64,000 nucleotides of DNA, from positions 62,001-126,000 of IMG/VR virus record IMGVR_UViG_3300023116_000009. One strand, 5' to 3'. Positions 46,357 to 55,772 of the stretch are shown here, piece after piece. Both the position numbers and the translations under genes were made by a program. Positions within the stretch are counted from its first letter, which is position 1, and every line of letters begins with the position of its first letter. Below the pieces are notes generated by a model, which saw only the letters and a program-made list of their open reading frames with translations, ran no database searches and was not told where the DNA came from. Source of the DNA: a virus.

Positions 46357-47300
46357 TTAAATTCACACTCCACCATAATTTGAGTAAGGGCAGCAAGCAA
46401 GTTAATTTCCTGATCAGCAACAAATGCTGCTTTGTATTGATAGTCAGCAATAATCAATACTGCTTGAGGAATTGTACTTGGTTGAAGTTTAGAGTACAGG
46501 TTATCATAGATAGAACGAAAAATATGAGATGGTTCATTATCCATATTGTTCACAACCCATTTTTTCACAGTAGTAAACTGCTTATTCTTCAGTGCATCTA
46601 CGAGTTGCTCAAACTTAATGTCAGACAAACTAGCAAGAATGCCACTGTCAATTTGACCACCAACTGCATAACGTTGACACTCGTTAAGGGTACGACGCCA
46701 GTCAGGGAAGAACTTAAGAATTAGTTGGGGAAGAACCTTTTCATCATATTGTACGCCCTCATTCTCAAGTATAAACCTGAGACGGTCGAAAAACTTTCCT
46801 GCAAGGATTCGTTTGTCTGCTCCTGGGATGCCAAAGTCAACGACTGAGCATCTTGAGTGGAGGGGTTCAATGATTTTGTTTTTGAAGTTACAGGTGAAAA
46901 TAAACCGACAGTTGCCATGAAACGCCTCAATGTTCGCCCGTAGGGCGAGTTGAACATCGTGGGTCGTGTTGTCAGCTTCGTCAACAATAACGACTTTGTG
47001 TTTGGAGTCACTAGATAGTGATACGGTCGATGCAAAATTTTTGACCTTGTTTCGTACTGTGTCAAGATAGCGTCCCTCGTCAGATCCGTTAATGATAATG
47101 TAACTGGCACCAAGTTCCTCACAAAGTGCCCTGGCAACGGTTGTCTTACCAATGCCTGCGGTTCCATGAAGTAACAGGTTAGAAATCTGACCCGACTTCA
47201 AAAAACTTTTGAATGTTTCTTTGGTATTCTCTGGGAGAATACAATCTTCAATTGTCTTGGGTCGATACTTTTCAACCCAAAGAAATTCATCACGAGACAT
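46353..47300 (-). CDS. 44: Clamp-loader large subunit gp44
   Basis: This 315-residue AAA+ ATPase has FLWVEKYRP, Walker A HGTAGIGKTT, VDEADN Walker B and the arginine-finger region PLHSRC. It opens and loads gp45 with gp62. Confidence 0.94.
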   Translation of the reverse strand: MSRDEFLWVEKYRPKTIEDCILPENTKETFKSFLKSGQISNLLLHGTAGIGKTTVARALCEELGASYIIINGSDEGRYLDTVRNKVKNFASTVSLSSDSKHKVVIVDEADNTTHDVQLALRANIEAFHGNCRFIFTCNFKNKIIEPLHSRCSVVDFGIPGADKRILAGKFFDRLRFILENEGVQYDEKVLPQLILKFFPDWRRTLNECQRYAVGGQIDSGILASLSDIKFEQLVDALKNKQFTTVKKWVVNNMDNEPSHIFRSIYDNLYSKLQPSTIPQAVLIIADYQYKAAFVADQEINLLAALTQIMVECEFK

Positions 47301-47305
47301 AAAAT

Positions 47306-47641
47306 CTACTCAAGAGGTCTTACAAATTCGTTAGCAACCATGTCATTAGCGTGCATAGTGCTAAACATATATCTTACTGCAGATTCAGGTGAAGTGTGAT
47401 CTCCACATGTAAAAACGTCACATACTGCCATACCCAGTTCTGGCCAAGTATGAATGCTAATATGGGACTCAGCAAGCATAGCAACAGCAGTTACGCCTTG
47501 CGGTTCAAACTTGTGCGACACAAGATCGAGCAAAGTGCTTTGAGCAAGTGTCGCAGCATTAACTAACATTTCCCTAATGTAGGGTTCATCATCAAGAAGG
47601 ACTGCTGAACAATCCTTAAGAGTAAAAAGAATGTGTTTCAT
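47306..47641 (-). CDS. speD: S-adenosylmethionine decarboxylase
   Basis: This 111-residue prokaryote-type enzyme has the self-cleavage site E58-S59 in LAESHISIHTWPE and the proton-donor cysteine in CDVFTCGDH. It makes decarboxylated SAM for spermidine, which may help package DNA. It lies between gp44 and gp45. Confidence 0.94.
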   Translation of the reverse strand: MKHILFTLKDCSAVLLDDEPYIREMLVNAATLAQSTLLDLVSHKFEPQGVTAVAMLAESHISIHTWPELGMAVCDVFTCGDHTSPESAVRYMFSTMHANDMVANEFVRPLE

Positions 47642-48309
47642 ACACCATACTTAGAATCTGGTTCAAGTGCAATAAAATATTCTAAGTCCTGAGTTTCTGC
47701 TTCAACAAACCTTGCTGCTTTAGTAGAGAGTTCTACTGTGTAAGAAGAAGGAATCAGTTTCAAGTTCTCTACTTTAAAGTTGAAAGAAAATGGTGTCTCA
47801 GAAGTTCCTACGTGATGAGTAACAGCGTTAGAAGTTTCATTCTCTTTGTCTTTAATCACAAGAGATACGTCACCATTAGAATCAGTTTCAACGCAGAGAT
47901 CGGGAAGGTTATAAATCGCTGCGAGTTTCCTGAGATTTCCAAAGTGCTCAGAATCTAAGTTAAAGGAGAAGTTGTAGTTAGGAATGTTCAATCCTTTATC
48001 AGGAGGTTTAACTACAACGTCTGGATCAGCAAAGAAATACTTTACCTTAGATCTACCAGAACTCATGGTAACATAAGAAGTGTTACCAAAATCAACATCA
48101 GGTCGATCCCAAACTCGAAGACCAACTAGAAACTCATGCAAATCATAAATTGCAAAAGAGATAGGAAACTCTTCCGTAATGTTTGCTTTTGCATAGATGT
48201 TATTTGTAACTGAGATTGTACTCAGGACAGAACCATTCCTAACATAAATTGAATTGTTGATGTTAGAAAAATTGGTTAAAAGATCAATAGTTCTTTGGGA
48301 AAGATGCAT
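47638..48309 (-). CDS. 45: Sliding clamp gp45
   Basis: About 223 residues with the gp45 pattern: MHLSQRTIDLLTNFSNINN, a charged acidic mid-strand and the C-terminal DLEYFIALEPDSKY. It acts in DNA replication and as the mobile enhancer of late transcription with gp33 and gp55. I chose the ATG at 48309. Confidence 0.92.
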   Translation of the reverse strand: MHLSQRTIDLLTNFSNINNSIYVRNGSVLSTISVTNNIYAKANITEEFPISFAIYDLHEFLVGLRVWDRPDVDFGNTSYVTMSSGRSKVKYFFADPDVVVKPPDKGLNIPNYNFSFNLDSEHFGNLRKLAAIYNLPDLCVETDSNGDVSLVIKDKENETSNAVTHHVGTSETPFSFNFKVENLKLIPSSYTVELSTKAARFVEAETQDLEYFIALEPDSKYGV

Positions 48310-48311
48310 AA

Positions 48312-48686
48312 TCAATGAGGGTAGTTGCTGGTTTGTTTATGGAGACCTGAGAAGTGATACAGAAGAATGCAATAATGAATTGCTTTCAGGATGTCCATCT
48401 TGGACTTACCATCTTTCTTTCCAAATCGTGAAAGGTATTTAATAGCATTGCTGCGGCAGAATGCTTCAGCATCACCAATACTCTCAATCAAATCAAGAGT
48501 TTGGGTTTTAGAATCTTGGGAAGTATAGTGCTGACGATACGTGCCTGAAAGGTAATCTCGTACCTCTTTCATCGTCAGGTCTTCTTCATACTTCCAAAAT
48601 CCATTGGTGTTGTCCATGTTCAAATTGAATTCGTGTTTTTCGTCCATTTCAAGTACATCGTAAAGTAGGGACCAAGCATTAGGCAT
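48312..48686 (-). CDS. DUF3310 protein
   Basis: About 124 residues; the C-terminal half has QTLDLIESIGDAEAFCRSNAIKYL.RFGKKDG, the DUF3310 signature of phage proteins that may bind nucleotides. The function is unknown. The ATG at 48686 overlaps pebS by eight bases. Confidence 0.8.
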   Translation of the reverse strand: MPNAWSLLYDVLEMDEKHEFNLNMDNTNGFWKYEEDLTMKEVRDYLSGTYRQHYTSQDSKTQTLDLIESIGDAEAFCRSNAIKYLSRFGKKDGKSKMDILKAIHYCILLYHFSGLHKQTSNYPH

Positions 48687-49365
48687 AATTAAAAAGAAAA
48701 TCGTGTACAAGTGACTTGGATTTCTCCTTGCCAAACTTACTGTCAAGGTATCCACTCACGGGATCTAACTTCGTCATGTATCTGTCGAAGTCACCGTAAG
48801 TAGAGTGTACCGCAAACCCGCTGGGTTTCTTAGATTCTAGCATGGATTTGTACACTTGTAAATAGGCACGGAAGTCATCAAGGTAATTGTCAACTTCGGA
48901 CATTGTGCATTTACGAACATACACATTCTCTGAGAAATGGTTTCCAGGTTCAAAGAATCTAAATGTTCCTTCTGCTTTTGGAAGTTCAGGAACAGAGAAG
49001 AAATAGTTCTCTACAGGATGCTGAAAGTCAAATACAATAATGACTTTCTTTTCAAAGAACCCCATCAAGTCCATACCAAAGCAAGGTAGATTTTCTCCTG
49101 TCTTTGGATAGATAATGTTGTTGTATATACAGGACTTCTCATCCCATATATCAACTTCTCTGGACTTAATAATGTACTTGTTGCTGTAGAGTTTGGCAGA
49201 AAGGTTTGCACCGTTGTCAGACCAATCTGCCCATATATCAGTGTTCTCTAGATCAGGAAACGTTTCCCACAGTACCTTCTTGTACTGGTTCCAGAGATTC
49301 TTCAAGTTGGATTTCTGCATCGACTTTATCGTAGAGTTCAAGGAAGGATTGTTTGGTTTCGTCAT
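48679..49365 (-). CDS. pebS: Phycoerythrobilin synthase PebS
   Basis: This 228-residue ferredoxin-dependent bilin reductase converts biliverdin to phycoerythrobilin. The segment YPKTGENLPCFGMDLM (catalytic D99), VIIVFDFQHP, FRFFEPGNHFSEN and FDRYMTKLDP (D201) match PebS of cyanophages. The ATG at 49365 aligns best with known PebS N-termini but overlaps the cobS-like gene by 113 bases; an ATG at 49320 is the alternative. The phage petF could donate electrons. Confidence 0.95.
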   Translation of the reverse strand: MTKPNNPSLNSTIKSMQKSNLKNLWNQYKKVLWETFPDLENTDIWADWSDNGANLSAKLYSNKYIIKSREVDIWDEKSCIYNNIIYPKTGENLPCFGMDLMGFFEKKVIIVFDFQHPVENYFFSVPELPKAEGTFRFFEPGNHFSENVYVRKCTMSEVDNYLDDFRAYLQVYKSMLESKKPSGFAVHSTYGDFDRYMTKLDPVSGYLDSKFGKEKSKSLVHDFLFNYA

Positions 49366-50368
49366 CGAAACGATTCAGGCAAACTTGAATTGCCTTTGCT
49401 TTGTCACCAAAGATGCTGTAAGCACGGATGATGTGAACAAGACGGCGGGTGCTGATGATCTCATCAATGCCACCATCATAGAAGGTCTTACGGATGATAC
49501 CTGCCCAGTCAACAAGGTGCTTGCAGAAGTCACGATCCTCCACACCAAGGTCCAGAGAGTTGCCCTCAAGGATGCGTTGCTCAACGCTGGCAGCAGGATA
49601 CTCCTGCTCAAAGGTTACGGGGAATCGCTCAAGGAATGCTTCGTTAAGGACGTTGGTGCCGATGAAGCGCCCATCATCAGAACCCTTTCCTTTAGTGTTA
49701 GCAGTAGCAAATACATTGAACCCAGCAGCAGGACGGACATACTTACCAGTTTTTTTGAGGAATACACCTTTGCCTTCTAGAATGGATTGGAGGCAAAGGA
49801 TCTTGTTAGAGGCAAGGTCGATTTCATCGAGAAGAAGGATTGCTCCCCGCTCAAGTGCATCAATAACGGGACCATTATGCCACACAGTGTTCCCATCCAC
49901 AAGGCGGAAACCGCCGATGAGGTCATCTTCATCAGTTTCAATAGTAATGTTTACACGAATCATTTCACGATTCAGTTGAGAACATGCTTGTTCAACACCA
50001 AAGGTCTTGCCGTTACCAGAGAGACCAGTGATAAAGCATGGATAGAAGATACCAGATTTGATAATCTTTTTGACATCAGTAAAGTTCCCGAACGGGATGA
50101 AAGTGTCATCCTTACTAGGAACGAGGTCGATATCTTCCCGTTCGGTAACGCGAACTTGATCTTCAAGTTTTTCACGAACTTCTTGAACAGTCAGGTCCCA
50201 CTTGCCACGACCAGTTTTGTACATCTCAAGACGTTTGCAAATGGTAGGATAGGAGACATCAAACACATCAGCAGCAGCAAGAACTGCCTCGGTGTTCACT
50301 TGAGTGCCATAGTTTTCAGTCAGGTAGTGAGTGACTTCTTTGACGTTGAGGTTAGACATGCGAGGCAT
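49253..50368 (-). CDS. cobS: CobS-like AAA+ ATPase (MoxR type)
   Basis: About 371 residues. A helical N-terminal domain precedes Walker A GLSGNGKT, Walker B ILLLDEIDLA and the NTKGKGSDDGRF..NEAFLERF sensor region. Cyanophages call this CobS, after the cobaltochelatase ATPase; it acts with the VWA partner at 50441-52585. Its real substrate, cobalt insertion or a virion/host remodelling task, is uncertain. Its last 113 bases overlap pebS. Confidence 0.85.
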   Translation of the reverse strand: MPRMSNLNVKEVTHYLTENYGTQVNTEAVLAAADVFDVSYPTICKRLEMYKTGRGKWDLTVQEVREKLEDQVRVTEREDIDLVPSKDDTFIPFGNFTDVKKIIKSGIFYPCFITGLSGNGKTFGVEQACSQLNREMIRVNITIETDEDDLIGGFRLVDGNTVWHNGPVIDALERGAILLLDEIDLASNKILCLQSILEGKGVFLKKTGKYVRPAAGFNVFATANTKGKGSDDGRFIGTNVLNEAFLERFPVTFEQEYPAASVEQRILEGNSLDLGVEDRDFCKHLVDWAGIIRKTFYDGGIDEIISTRRLVHIIRAYSIFGDKAKAIQVCLNRFDDETKQSFLELYDKVDAEIQLEESLEPVQEGTVGNVS

Positions 50369-50407
50369 TGCGATGGGAATCAATAACAAAGTTAGTATAG
50401 GGGGGGA

Positions 50408-50427
50408 TGATCGGAAAAAATCCGATC
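50408..50427 (-). repeat. Inverted repeat between cobT and cobS
   Basis: GATCGGA/TCCGATC forms a perfect 7-bp stem with a T6 (or A6) centre, followed on the minus strand by C7 and TATACT. It resembles the composite elements but lacks a TTGACA -35. It may pause or end cobT transcripts. Confidence 0.4.
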
Positions 50428-50440
50428 TTGTGCCAGTTTT

Positions 50441-52585
50441 TCAAGCGACCATAGTCGCAAAAGAAGAAAGGATCTTCTTGTTTGCTGCCTTGGACTTTAG
50501 TGACTTCTTAAATGCTGCACGAATCTGTGCCTTAGTAGCATCTTCAGCAACAGTGAAGTCACTTGATTGATTCAAACTAGATGAAGCAATGGCATACATG
50601 ACATCATAACCACTAGTATTTAATATAGCAGATTTCTCTTTAGACCATTGCTTTTTGTTGATATCAGTATAAACACCCGTGTAGTAATTAAAAACATTCG
50701 ACACATCTTTACCTTCAACTACACGATAAGAAATAAAGTTGATGTTGGGGAACTTGTCTTTAAGATTCCTCATGAGAATATTCGTGGTTCCATTGTACCA
50801 ATTGTAATTGTTGAATTGTGGGTAGGTCGCACCAATTTCAGTATCACGAAGTTGACAATGAGTTCCAATAGAAATCTTTCCATAGCGACCAAGAACCTCG
50901 CTGTACTTGTTCTTCAATTCAACAACCCTACCGATAGTGTTAGATTCACCATCGGTAAGAAATACCGTGTTGACCTTATCGACACCAGTTTCCTTAATGA
51001 ACTTAGGAAGGAGGTGATGGAGAGTAACGATGCTTTCGTTAAGAGGAGTTCCAGAAAGAGAGAACCCAGGAGGAATCATTGCACTACCCCAATGGTTACG
51101 AACATTGTAAGCAAGACGCCAGATGTTACGGCAATCCTTTTCAAAGTCAGAACTAGACCTTTTGTGAGAAAGAAGATTCAACAAACGGAATGATTTGTTC
51201 AAATACATTTCATTCTCAGCAAGTTCTTGAACCTCACAAAGATGATTGTCCTCATCAAAATCAGAATCTTGAGGAGGGAACTCGTAGGTAAATGCATAAA
51301 CCTCAAAAGGAATGTTTACCTTTCGGCAGAACCAAATAAGGTTAAGAAGTTGCTTAACCGTATCCAACATCACGTTAGACATAGAACCAGACCAGTCAAG
51401 AATAAAAACAAGACCATGGTTCTTACCTTCAGGAAGGACAGTAATCTTTTTAAAGATGTCTTCACTGAACTTGTAGTTATGAAGTTTGGTCGTATCAAGA
51501 GATCCAGTTTTAGATACTGCAGCACGAGAATATGCTGCAGCAGATTTCTTCATCTCAAACTCCTTAACGAGATAGTTCACACCCTTAGCAGCATCCTTTT
51601 TGTAAGAAACATATTCTGCATCAGTGTGCTTGAGGTGTTCAGATTCCCAACGAGTGTGATTGAAAACACTCTCGTTTACATAGTACTCAGACATCATATT
51701 TTGAATCCAAGCACAATCAATCACAATGCGATCAAGATCAATCTTTGCAGGAATCTTCAGATAGACAGTTTCGAATGAACTGTGATTGATCAGATCTTGT
51801 TGGTTTTCAGTAAACGCAGAATCAGTAGAAGATTCAAACTCATCAGGAATAAACTCTTCTCCGCCACCATGACCCCCAAAGGACTCTTCATCGCCCTCTG
51901 AGGCGTCTCCAGGAGCGTCTCCAGGGGCACCGTCGCCTTCGTCCGAGGGTTCGATATCTACAGTTTTGTTTTGCTGTTCTTGCCCTTGACCTTGCTGCAG
52001 ATCTTTGCTGTCAAATTTCTCTTTCTTAGCATTGTCTTCTTTCTCTTTCAGGTACAAATAAATGTCTTTGCTGATGTCAAGGACTTCATCAAAAGTTTCT
52101 GATTGACCCACACGATGAACAAAAGGTTTCTCTTCTTCAGAAAACTTGAATACATGATACGCACCAATTTTGTAGTAGAGATTGATGCGGTCAATAAACG
52201 ACATGCTGTTGATATCTTCACCATCAAGAGAGAAGAAATCTTGGTCATGAAGTTCTTGATAACCTTTGTAAAAAGTTTTACCCAGACCTGCATAACGACG
52301 CTTCATTAGTTTCTCAATGCGAGCATCCTCAACAACGTTAACAAAGGAGATGGGGACACAAGCATAGTCATCAACTTTCCAGTTGAGGTTAGGAGTGTAA
52401 AGAGCATGACCAACCTCATGACCAACAAGCAAATCATACACACGGTTGGATGCTTTCTCCCACATAGGCAGAGTCAGCACACGCTTCTCCACATCAAAAG
52501 ATGCAGTAGAAACCTTGCGGTGCTCAACGATCAAGTTCTCGGTAGCAAGCAGGCGGGCGAGAGTGTCTTTGATTTCAAAGTTCAT
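50441..52585 (-). CDS. cobT: CobT-like VWA protein with HExxH motif
   Basis: 714 residues: HEVGH near residue 76 (possible zinc site), a long acidic glutamine/aspartate-rich linker (about 195-260), and a C-terminal VWA domain with MIDAS DWSGSMS and TDGES. This pairs with the MoxR-like ATPase as a metal-chelatase-type complex, as described for cyanophage CobS/CobT. The extra HExxH motif suggests a peptidase or metal-binding role. Confidence 0.85.
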   Translation of the reverse strand: MNFEIKDTLARLLATENLIVEHRKVSTASFDVEKRVLTLPMWEKASNRVYDLLVGHEVGHALYTPNLNWKVDDYACVPISFVNVVEDARIEKLMKRRYAGLGKTFYKGYQELHDQDFFSLDGEDINSMSFIDRINLYYKIGAYHVFKFSEEEKPFVHRVGQSETFDEVLDISKDIYLYLKEKEDNAKKEKFDSKDLQQGQGQEQQNKTVDIEPSDEGDGAPGDAPGDASEGDEESFGGHGGGEEFIPDEFESSTDSAFTENQQDLINHSSFETVYLKIPAKIDLDRIVIDCAWIQNMMSEYYVNESVFNHTRWESEHLKHTDAEYVSYKKDAAKGVNYLVKEFEMKKSAAAYSRAAVSKTGSLDTTKLHNYKFSEDIFKKITVLPEGKNHGLVFILDWSGSMSNVMLDTVKQLLNLIWFCRKVNIPFEVYAFTYEFPPQDSDFDEDNHLCEVQELAENEMYLNKSFRLLNLLSHKRSSSDFEKDCRNIWRLAYNVRNHWGSAMIPPGFSLSGTPLNESIVTLHHLLPKFIKETGVDKVNTVFLTDGESNTIGRVVELKNKYSEVLGRYGKISIGTHCQLRDTEIGATYPQFNNYNWYNGTTNILMRNLKDKFPNINFISYRVVEGKDVSNVFNYYTGVYTDINKKQWSKEKSAILNTSGYDVMYAIASSSLNQSSDFTVAEDATKAQIRAAFKKSLKSKAANKKILSSFATMVA

Positions 52586-52594
52586 GGGACCGTT

Positions 52595-52762
52595 TCAGTG
52601 ATGAACGTATCCTACAAAAAAAGACCCCCCTTTACGGGAGGTCTTGTGACAGTTCTTCAAGTGCCTGAGGGACTGTTTGCTTGCACGGATTCTTCCTTTG
52701 CAAGTCCCCTTGCCGTTCTTGTCTTTCTTACTGTGGTGTTGCCAGTTCGGTAGTTGTGCCAT
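52595..52762 (-). CDS. Possible small basic protein across a terminator
   Basis: A 55-codon frame, MAQLPNWQHHSKKDKNGKG, continues through CKGRIRASKQSLRHLKNC. It overlaps the gp46 end by 35 bases, and its later codons lie in the terminator at 52617-52644. The composition is basic and plausible, but the terminator makes the C-terminal part doubtful. Confidence 0.4.
   Translation of the reverse strand: MAQLPNWQHHSKKDKNGKGTCKGRIRASKQSLRHLKNCHKTSRKGGSFFVGYVHH
52617..52644 (-). terminator. Rho-independent terminator after gp46
   Basis: An AGACC..CCC/GGG..GGTCT stem is followed by seven T on the minus strand, between gp46 and the cobT-like gene. Confidence 0.8.
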
Positions 52763-54479
52763 TGGTCTGGAATGGTTTAGAAAAGTTTTTGACCTTCTTG
52801 AACTGTATCACATTATCAAACTTATCGTGCAGCATGTCCTCTTTGTGTGAGATCACAAACACATTGTTACCATCGGTAACAGTTCTGAGAATGTTAATGA
52901 AATCAGCAGTTCCACTACTATCTAGCGAACTATCAAAAATTTCGTCCAAGATAAGAATGTTGGTATTGACTGAGTTCTTCAGTTTAGCAACCTCTCTCCA
53001 AGTGAATAGAAGTGCCAGGTCAATCCTCATCTTCTCACCTTCAGAGAAAGAAGCATAAGAGAACTCATCTCTAAATCGTGACTTGATTGTTTCGTTGAAC
53101 GTATCATCAAGATTGAAGTTAACATAGAACTCAAGTTCTTGAAGATACTTATTGATCAACGTGTTCATCACAGGAAGATACTTTCTGATGATGCTGGATT
53201 TGACTCCACCATCTTTGAGGATCTCAGCAATAATTTTAAGTTCAGTATTTCTCTTGGCAATCTGACGACGCTGCAATTCTTGTGACTTGCCCTGCTCAAT
53301 CAGAGTTTTGGTCTTCTCAGTTTCATCCACAATAAGAGAATCATTTGAGTTGATTGCTCCAATCTCAGCAAGAGTATCAGCAACACGCTTCTCGTTCCAT
53401 TCTACTTCTTTGAAGCACTCTCTAATTTTAGATTGCACTTCGCTGATAGAATCTAAGATCTCTTTCTTTTCAGAAAGAACCTTATTAACTTCCTTTTGAT
53501 CCCCCTCCAGTTTCTCAAGTGCTTCTTTGAACTTCTCAATCTTACCAGAGGTTTCGGAGATCTTGGATTGTTTAAGATCTTCGCTGATCTCCTGGTTGCA
53601 GGTAGGGCAACTGGCGTTGTTAGTGAAGAACTTCTGTTCCTTGGTTAGTTCTTTGATTTTACCACTAAAGGTAATATCATACTCTCTGAGTTTGTTGACC
53701 TTAGCATCCACATCAGAATACTTCTCAACTTCCTCGTTCAGTAAATCCATACGAGACATGTAGGATTCAACCTCATCTCGCTTAAGTCGAATGTTTTCCT
53801 CAAGAACAGAAATAATATTTTCTTTCTCTTCAACGTTCTGTTGACTTTGATCTTTGAGGTTCTGAATGTACTTACGTTGAACGTCTACCTTCTCTTTGAG
53901 AATTGAAATGGAATAGTCAATATCAGACATCGACTCTTTATTCTCTTTGACCCTATCTTTTAAAATAGTATTCATTGTAGAGAAGATACTGATATCAAGG
54001 ATGTCCTCAATAACTTCTCTACGACCAGCAGCAGGTAACTGCATAAAGGGAACAAACGTAGATGACCCAAGCACCACAATCTGAGTGAATGATTTGTAGT
54101 TAAGTTTCAGTACGTTCTGCTCAAACCACTTCTGCTGATCAGCAGCAGAAGCACTCTGATCCAATTGAACTCCATCTTTAAAGATCTCAAATACCGTTGG
54201 TTTTATACCACGATTAATTTGCCAATTGATCTTACCAATAGAAAATTCAATCTCAACTCTACAGTCAGCAAGATTAATAGAGTTGACTAGTTGTGGTTTA
54301 TTAATCTTTCGAAAAGGTTTATTGAACAAACCAAAGCACAGGGCATCTAAGATCGTCGATTTGCCTGCACCATTTTCACCAACGATTAATGTCTTATTAT
54401 GATCATTGAGATTAATCTCAGTAAAGTTATTTCCTGTGCTCAGGAAATTTTTCCATTTAATAGTTTTAAATTCAATCAT
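52728..54479 (-). CDS. 46: Recombination nuclease subunit gp46
   Basis: This 583-residue Rad50/SbcC-like ATPase has Walker A GENGAGKST, long coiled coils around a zinc hook CPTCNQ, and C-terminal SEGEKMRIDLAL and LILDEIFDS. With gp47 it processes DNA ends for recombination and degrades host DNA. Confidence 0.94.
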   Translation of the reverse strand: MIEFKTIKWKNFLSTGNNFTEINLNDHNKTLIVGENGAGKSTILDALCFGLFNKPFRKINKPQLVNSINLADCRVEIEFSIGKINWQINRGIKPTVFEIFKDGVQLDQSASAADQQKWFEQNVLKLNYKSFTQIVVLGSSTFVPFMQLPAAGRREVIEDILDISIFSTMNTILKDRVKENKESMSDIDYSISILKEKVDVQRKYIQNLKDQSQQNVEEKENIISVLEENIRLKRDEVESYMSRMDLLNEEVEKYSDVDAKVNKLREYDITFSGKIKELTKEQKFFTNNASCPTCNQEISEDLKQSKISETSGKIEKFKEALEKLEGDQKEVNKVLSEKKEILDSISEVQSKIRECFKEVEWNEKRVADTLAEIGAINSNDSLIVDETEKTKTLIEQGKSQELQRRQIAKRNTELKIIAEILKDGGVKSSIIRKYLPVMNTLINKYLQELEFYVNFNLDDTFNETIKSRFRDEFSYASFSEGEKMRIDLALLFTWREVAKLKNSVNTNILILDEIFDSSLDSSGTADFINILRTVTDGNNVFVISHKEDMLHDKFDNVIQFKKVKNFSKPFQTNGTTTELATPQ

Positions 54480-54732
54480 CAGCGGTAGGGGGAATGATAA
54501 TGTCGTCAGGAGTTACAATGCAGTATGAGTAACCATTCTCTTTACAAATACCAATGGCAACGTCATCGTCTACTTCAGTTACAACCATCTCAGGATAATC
54601 GTCTGCTGCTAAAAGACCAGAGTGTCGTTCAGCATCATCTTCATCAATAAAAAGATACAAGATGTTTTGTTGATTAAAACTAGGAGCATACGCTCCTTCA
54701 TCTTCTTTTCCTTTAACGGTGAGTATGTACAT
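54472..54732 (-). CDS. DUF3110 protein
   Basis: 86 residues with ILYLFIDEDDAERHSGLLAADDYPE, the pattern of DUF3110, a cyanobacterial family of unknown function. It lies between gp46 and gp47 with short overlaps and was probably acquired from a host. Confidence 0.7.
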   Translation of the reverse strand: MYILTVKGKEDEGAYAPSFNQQNILYLFIDEDDAERHSGLLAADDYPEMVVTEVDDDVAIGICKENGYSYCIVTPDDIIIPPTADD

Positions 54733-55772
54733 TATTCCAACTGTAGAGATTCTGCATAAATTGAACCAATAATCGATTTCAAAGTATCTTTGTCTTCGTA
54801 GTCAATTTCTTCTATATATTTTTCAAGAAAGGAAAGTGTACCTTCAACCTCAATATCTCCACTAGGATTAATTTCTTCCTGAGTGTTGTCAATAATCTTG
54901 AGATCATGAGTCCCAGATTGATAGAGGCGCTCTACAATATTATCATATGCGTAGTAATTACTACGCTTCTCCACAATGAGTTTTACAAACTTATTTGAAT
55001 ACTCATTAGTATCTACAGAGTCAGGGTCTGTAACCGTATCGTTGTAGTAAATCTTCTCAAACATGTTGAAAGGATTCTTGATAAACTTCAGGTTTGTTGT
55101 CTCTGTATCAAATAAATGAAACCCTCGTACATCTCCAAAATCGTTCCAATACATTTGATAAGGATTTCCTAGGTAATATACATTACCATAATTAGAGCGA
55201 TGGTGGAAGTGACCAGATAATACTTTCTTGAACTTAGAGAACACATCAGCACTCATCCCATGTTCCATAATGTATCCAGGGTGTGCTTCAAATCCTGACA
55301 ACTCAAGATGTCCCATTGCAACTGTTGCTTCGGTATTGGCAATCTCTTCAAATGTCTCCGTCTCATTATCGACACAGATCCAGGGGATGAAGCAGATTGG
55401 TAAATTCCCAATCGTGATTGTTATTGGTTTAGTGATGTGAAAAACATTTTCATATTCACTCAAGAGCATGTTGACTGCGTTTAAGTCAAGAGTGTTCTTG
55501 TAATAAGAAGTGTGGTTTCCCACTACCGTGTATACAGAGATATCTCGTTCAGCAAGTTTGTCATAATAATTTTTCTTTGCCCAATCTAGTGACCAAAAAT
55601 CAATCGACTTACGATTGTCAAAGGTATCACCAAGATCAAGCACAACAGAGATGTTGTTCTTATCTAATGTCGGAAAGAATACTTCATCATAAAACTTCTT
55701 CATGTAGTCATGAAAAATCTGACTACCCTTCCTCATGCCGAAGTGCTGGTCAGTAATAATAGCAACTTTCAT
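54732..55772 (-). CDS. 47: Recombination nuclease subunit gp47
   Basis: This 346-residue Mre11/SbcD-like phosphoesterase has DQHFG, LDLGDTFDNR, VVGNHTSY and SGHFHHR metal-binding motifs. It pairs with gp46. The ATG at 55772 overlaps the gp55 stop. Confidence 0.93.
   Translation of the reverse strand: MKVAIITDQHFGMRKGSQIFHDYMKKFYDEVFFPTLDKNNISVVLDLGDTFDNRKSIDFWSLDWAKKNYYDKLAERDISVYTVVGNHTSYYKNTLDLNAVNMLLSEYENVFHITKPITITIGNLPICFIPWICVDNETETFEEIANTEATVAMGHLELSGFEAHPGYIMEHGMSADVFSKFKKVLSGHFHHRSNYGNVYYLGNPYQMYWNDFGDVRGFHLFDTETTNLKFIKNPFNMFEKIYYNDTVTDPDSVDTNEYSNKFVKLIVEKRSNYYAYDNIVERLYQSGTHDLKIIDNTQEEINPSGDIEVEGTLSFLEKYIEEIDYEDKDTLKSIIGSIYAESLQLE

Noticed and set aside
49193-50386. Several long plus-strand frames opposite the cobS-like gene and pebS
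   Set aside because: They are antisense to clearly recognised proteins, have no promoters or ribosome sites, and are unlike any family.
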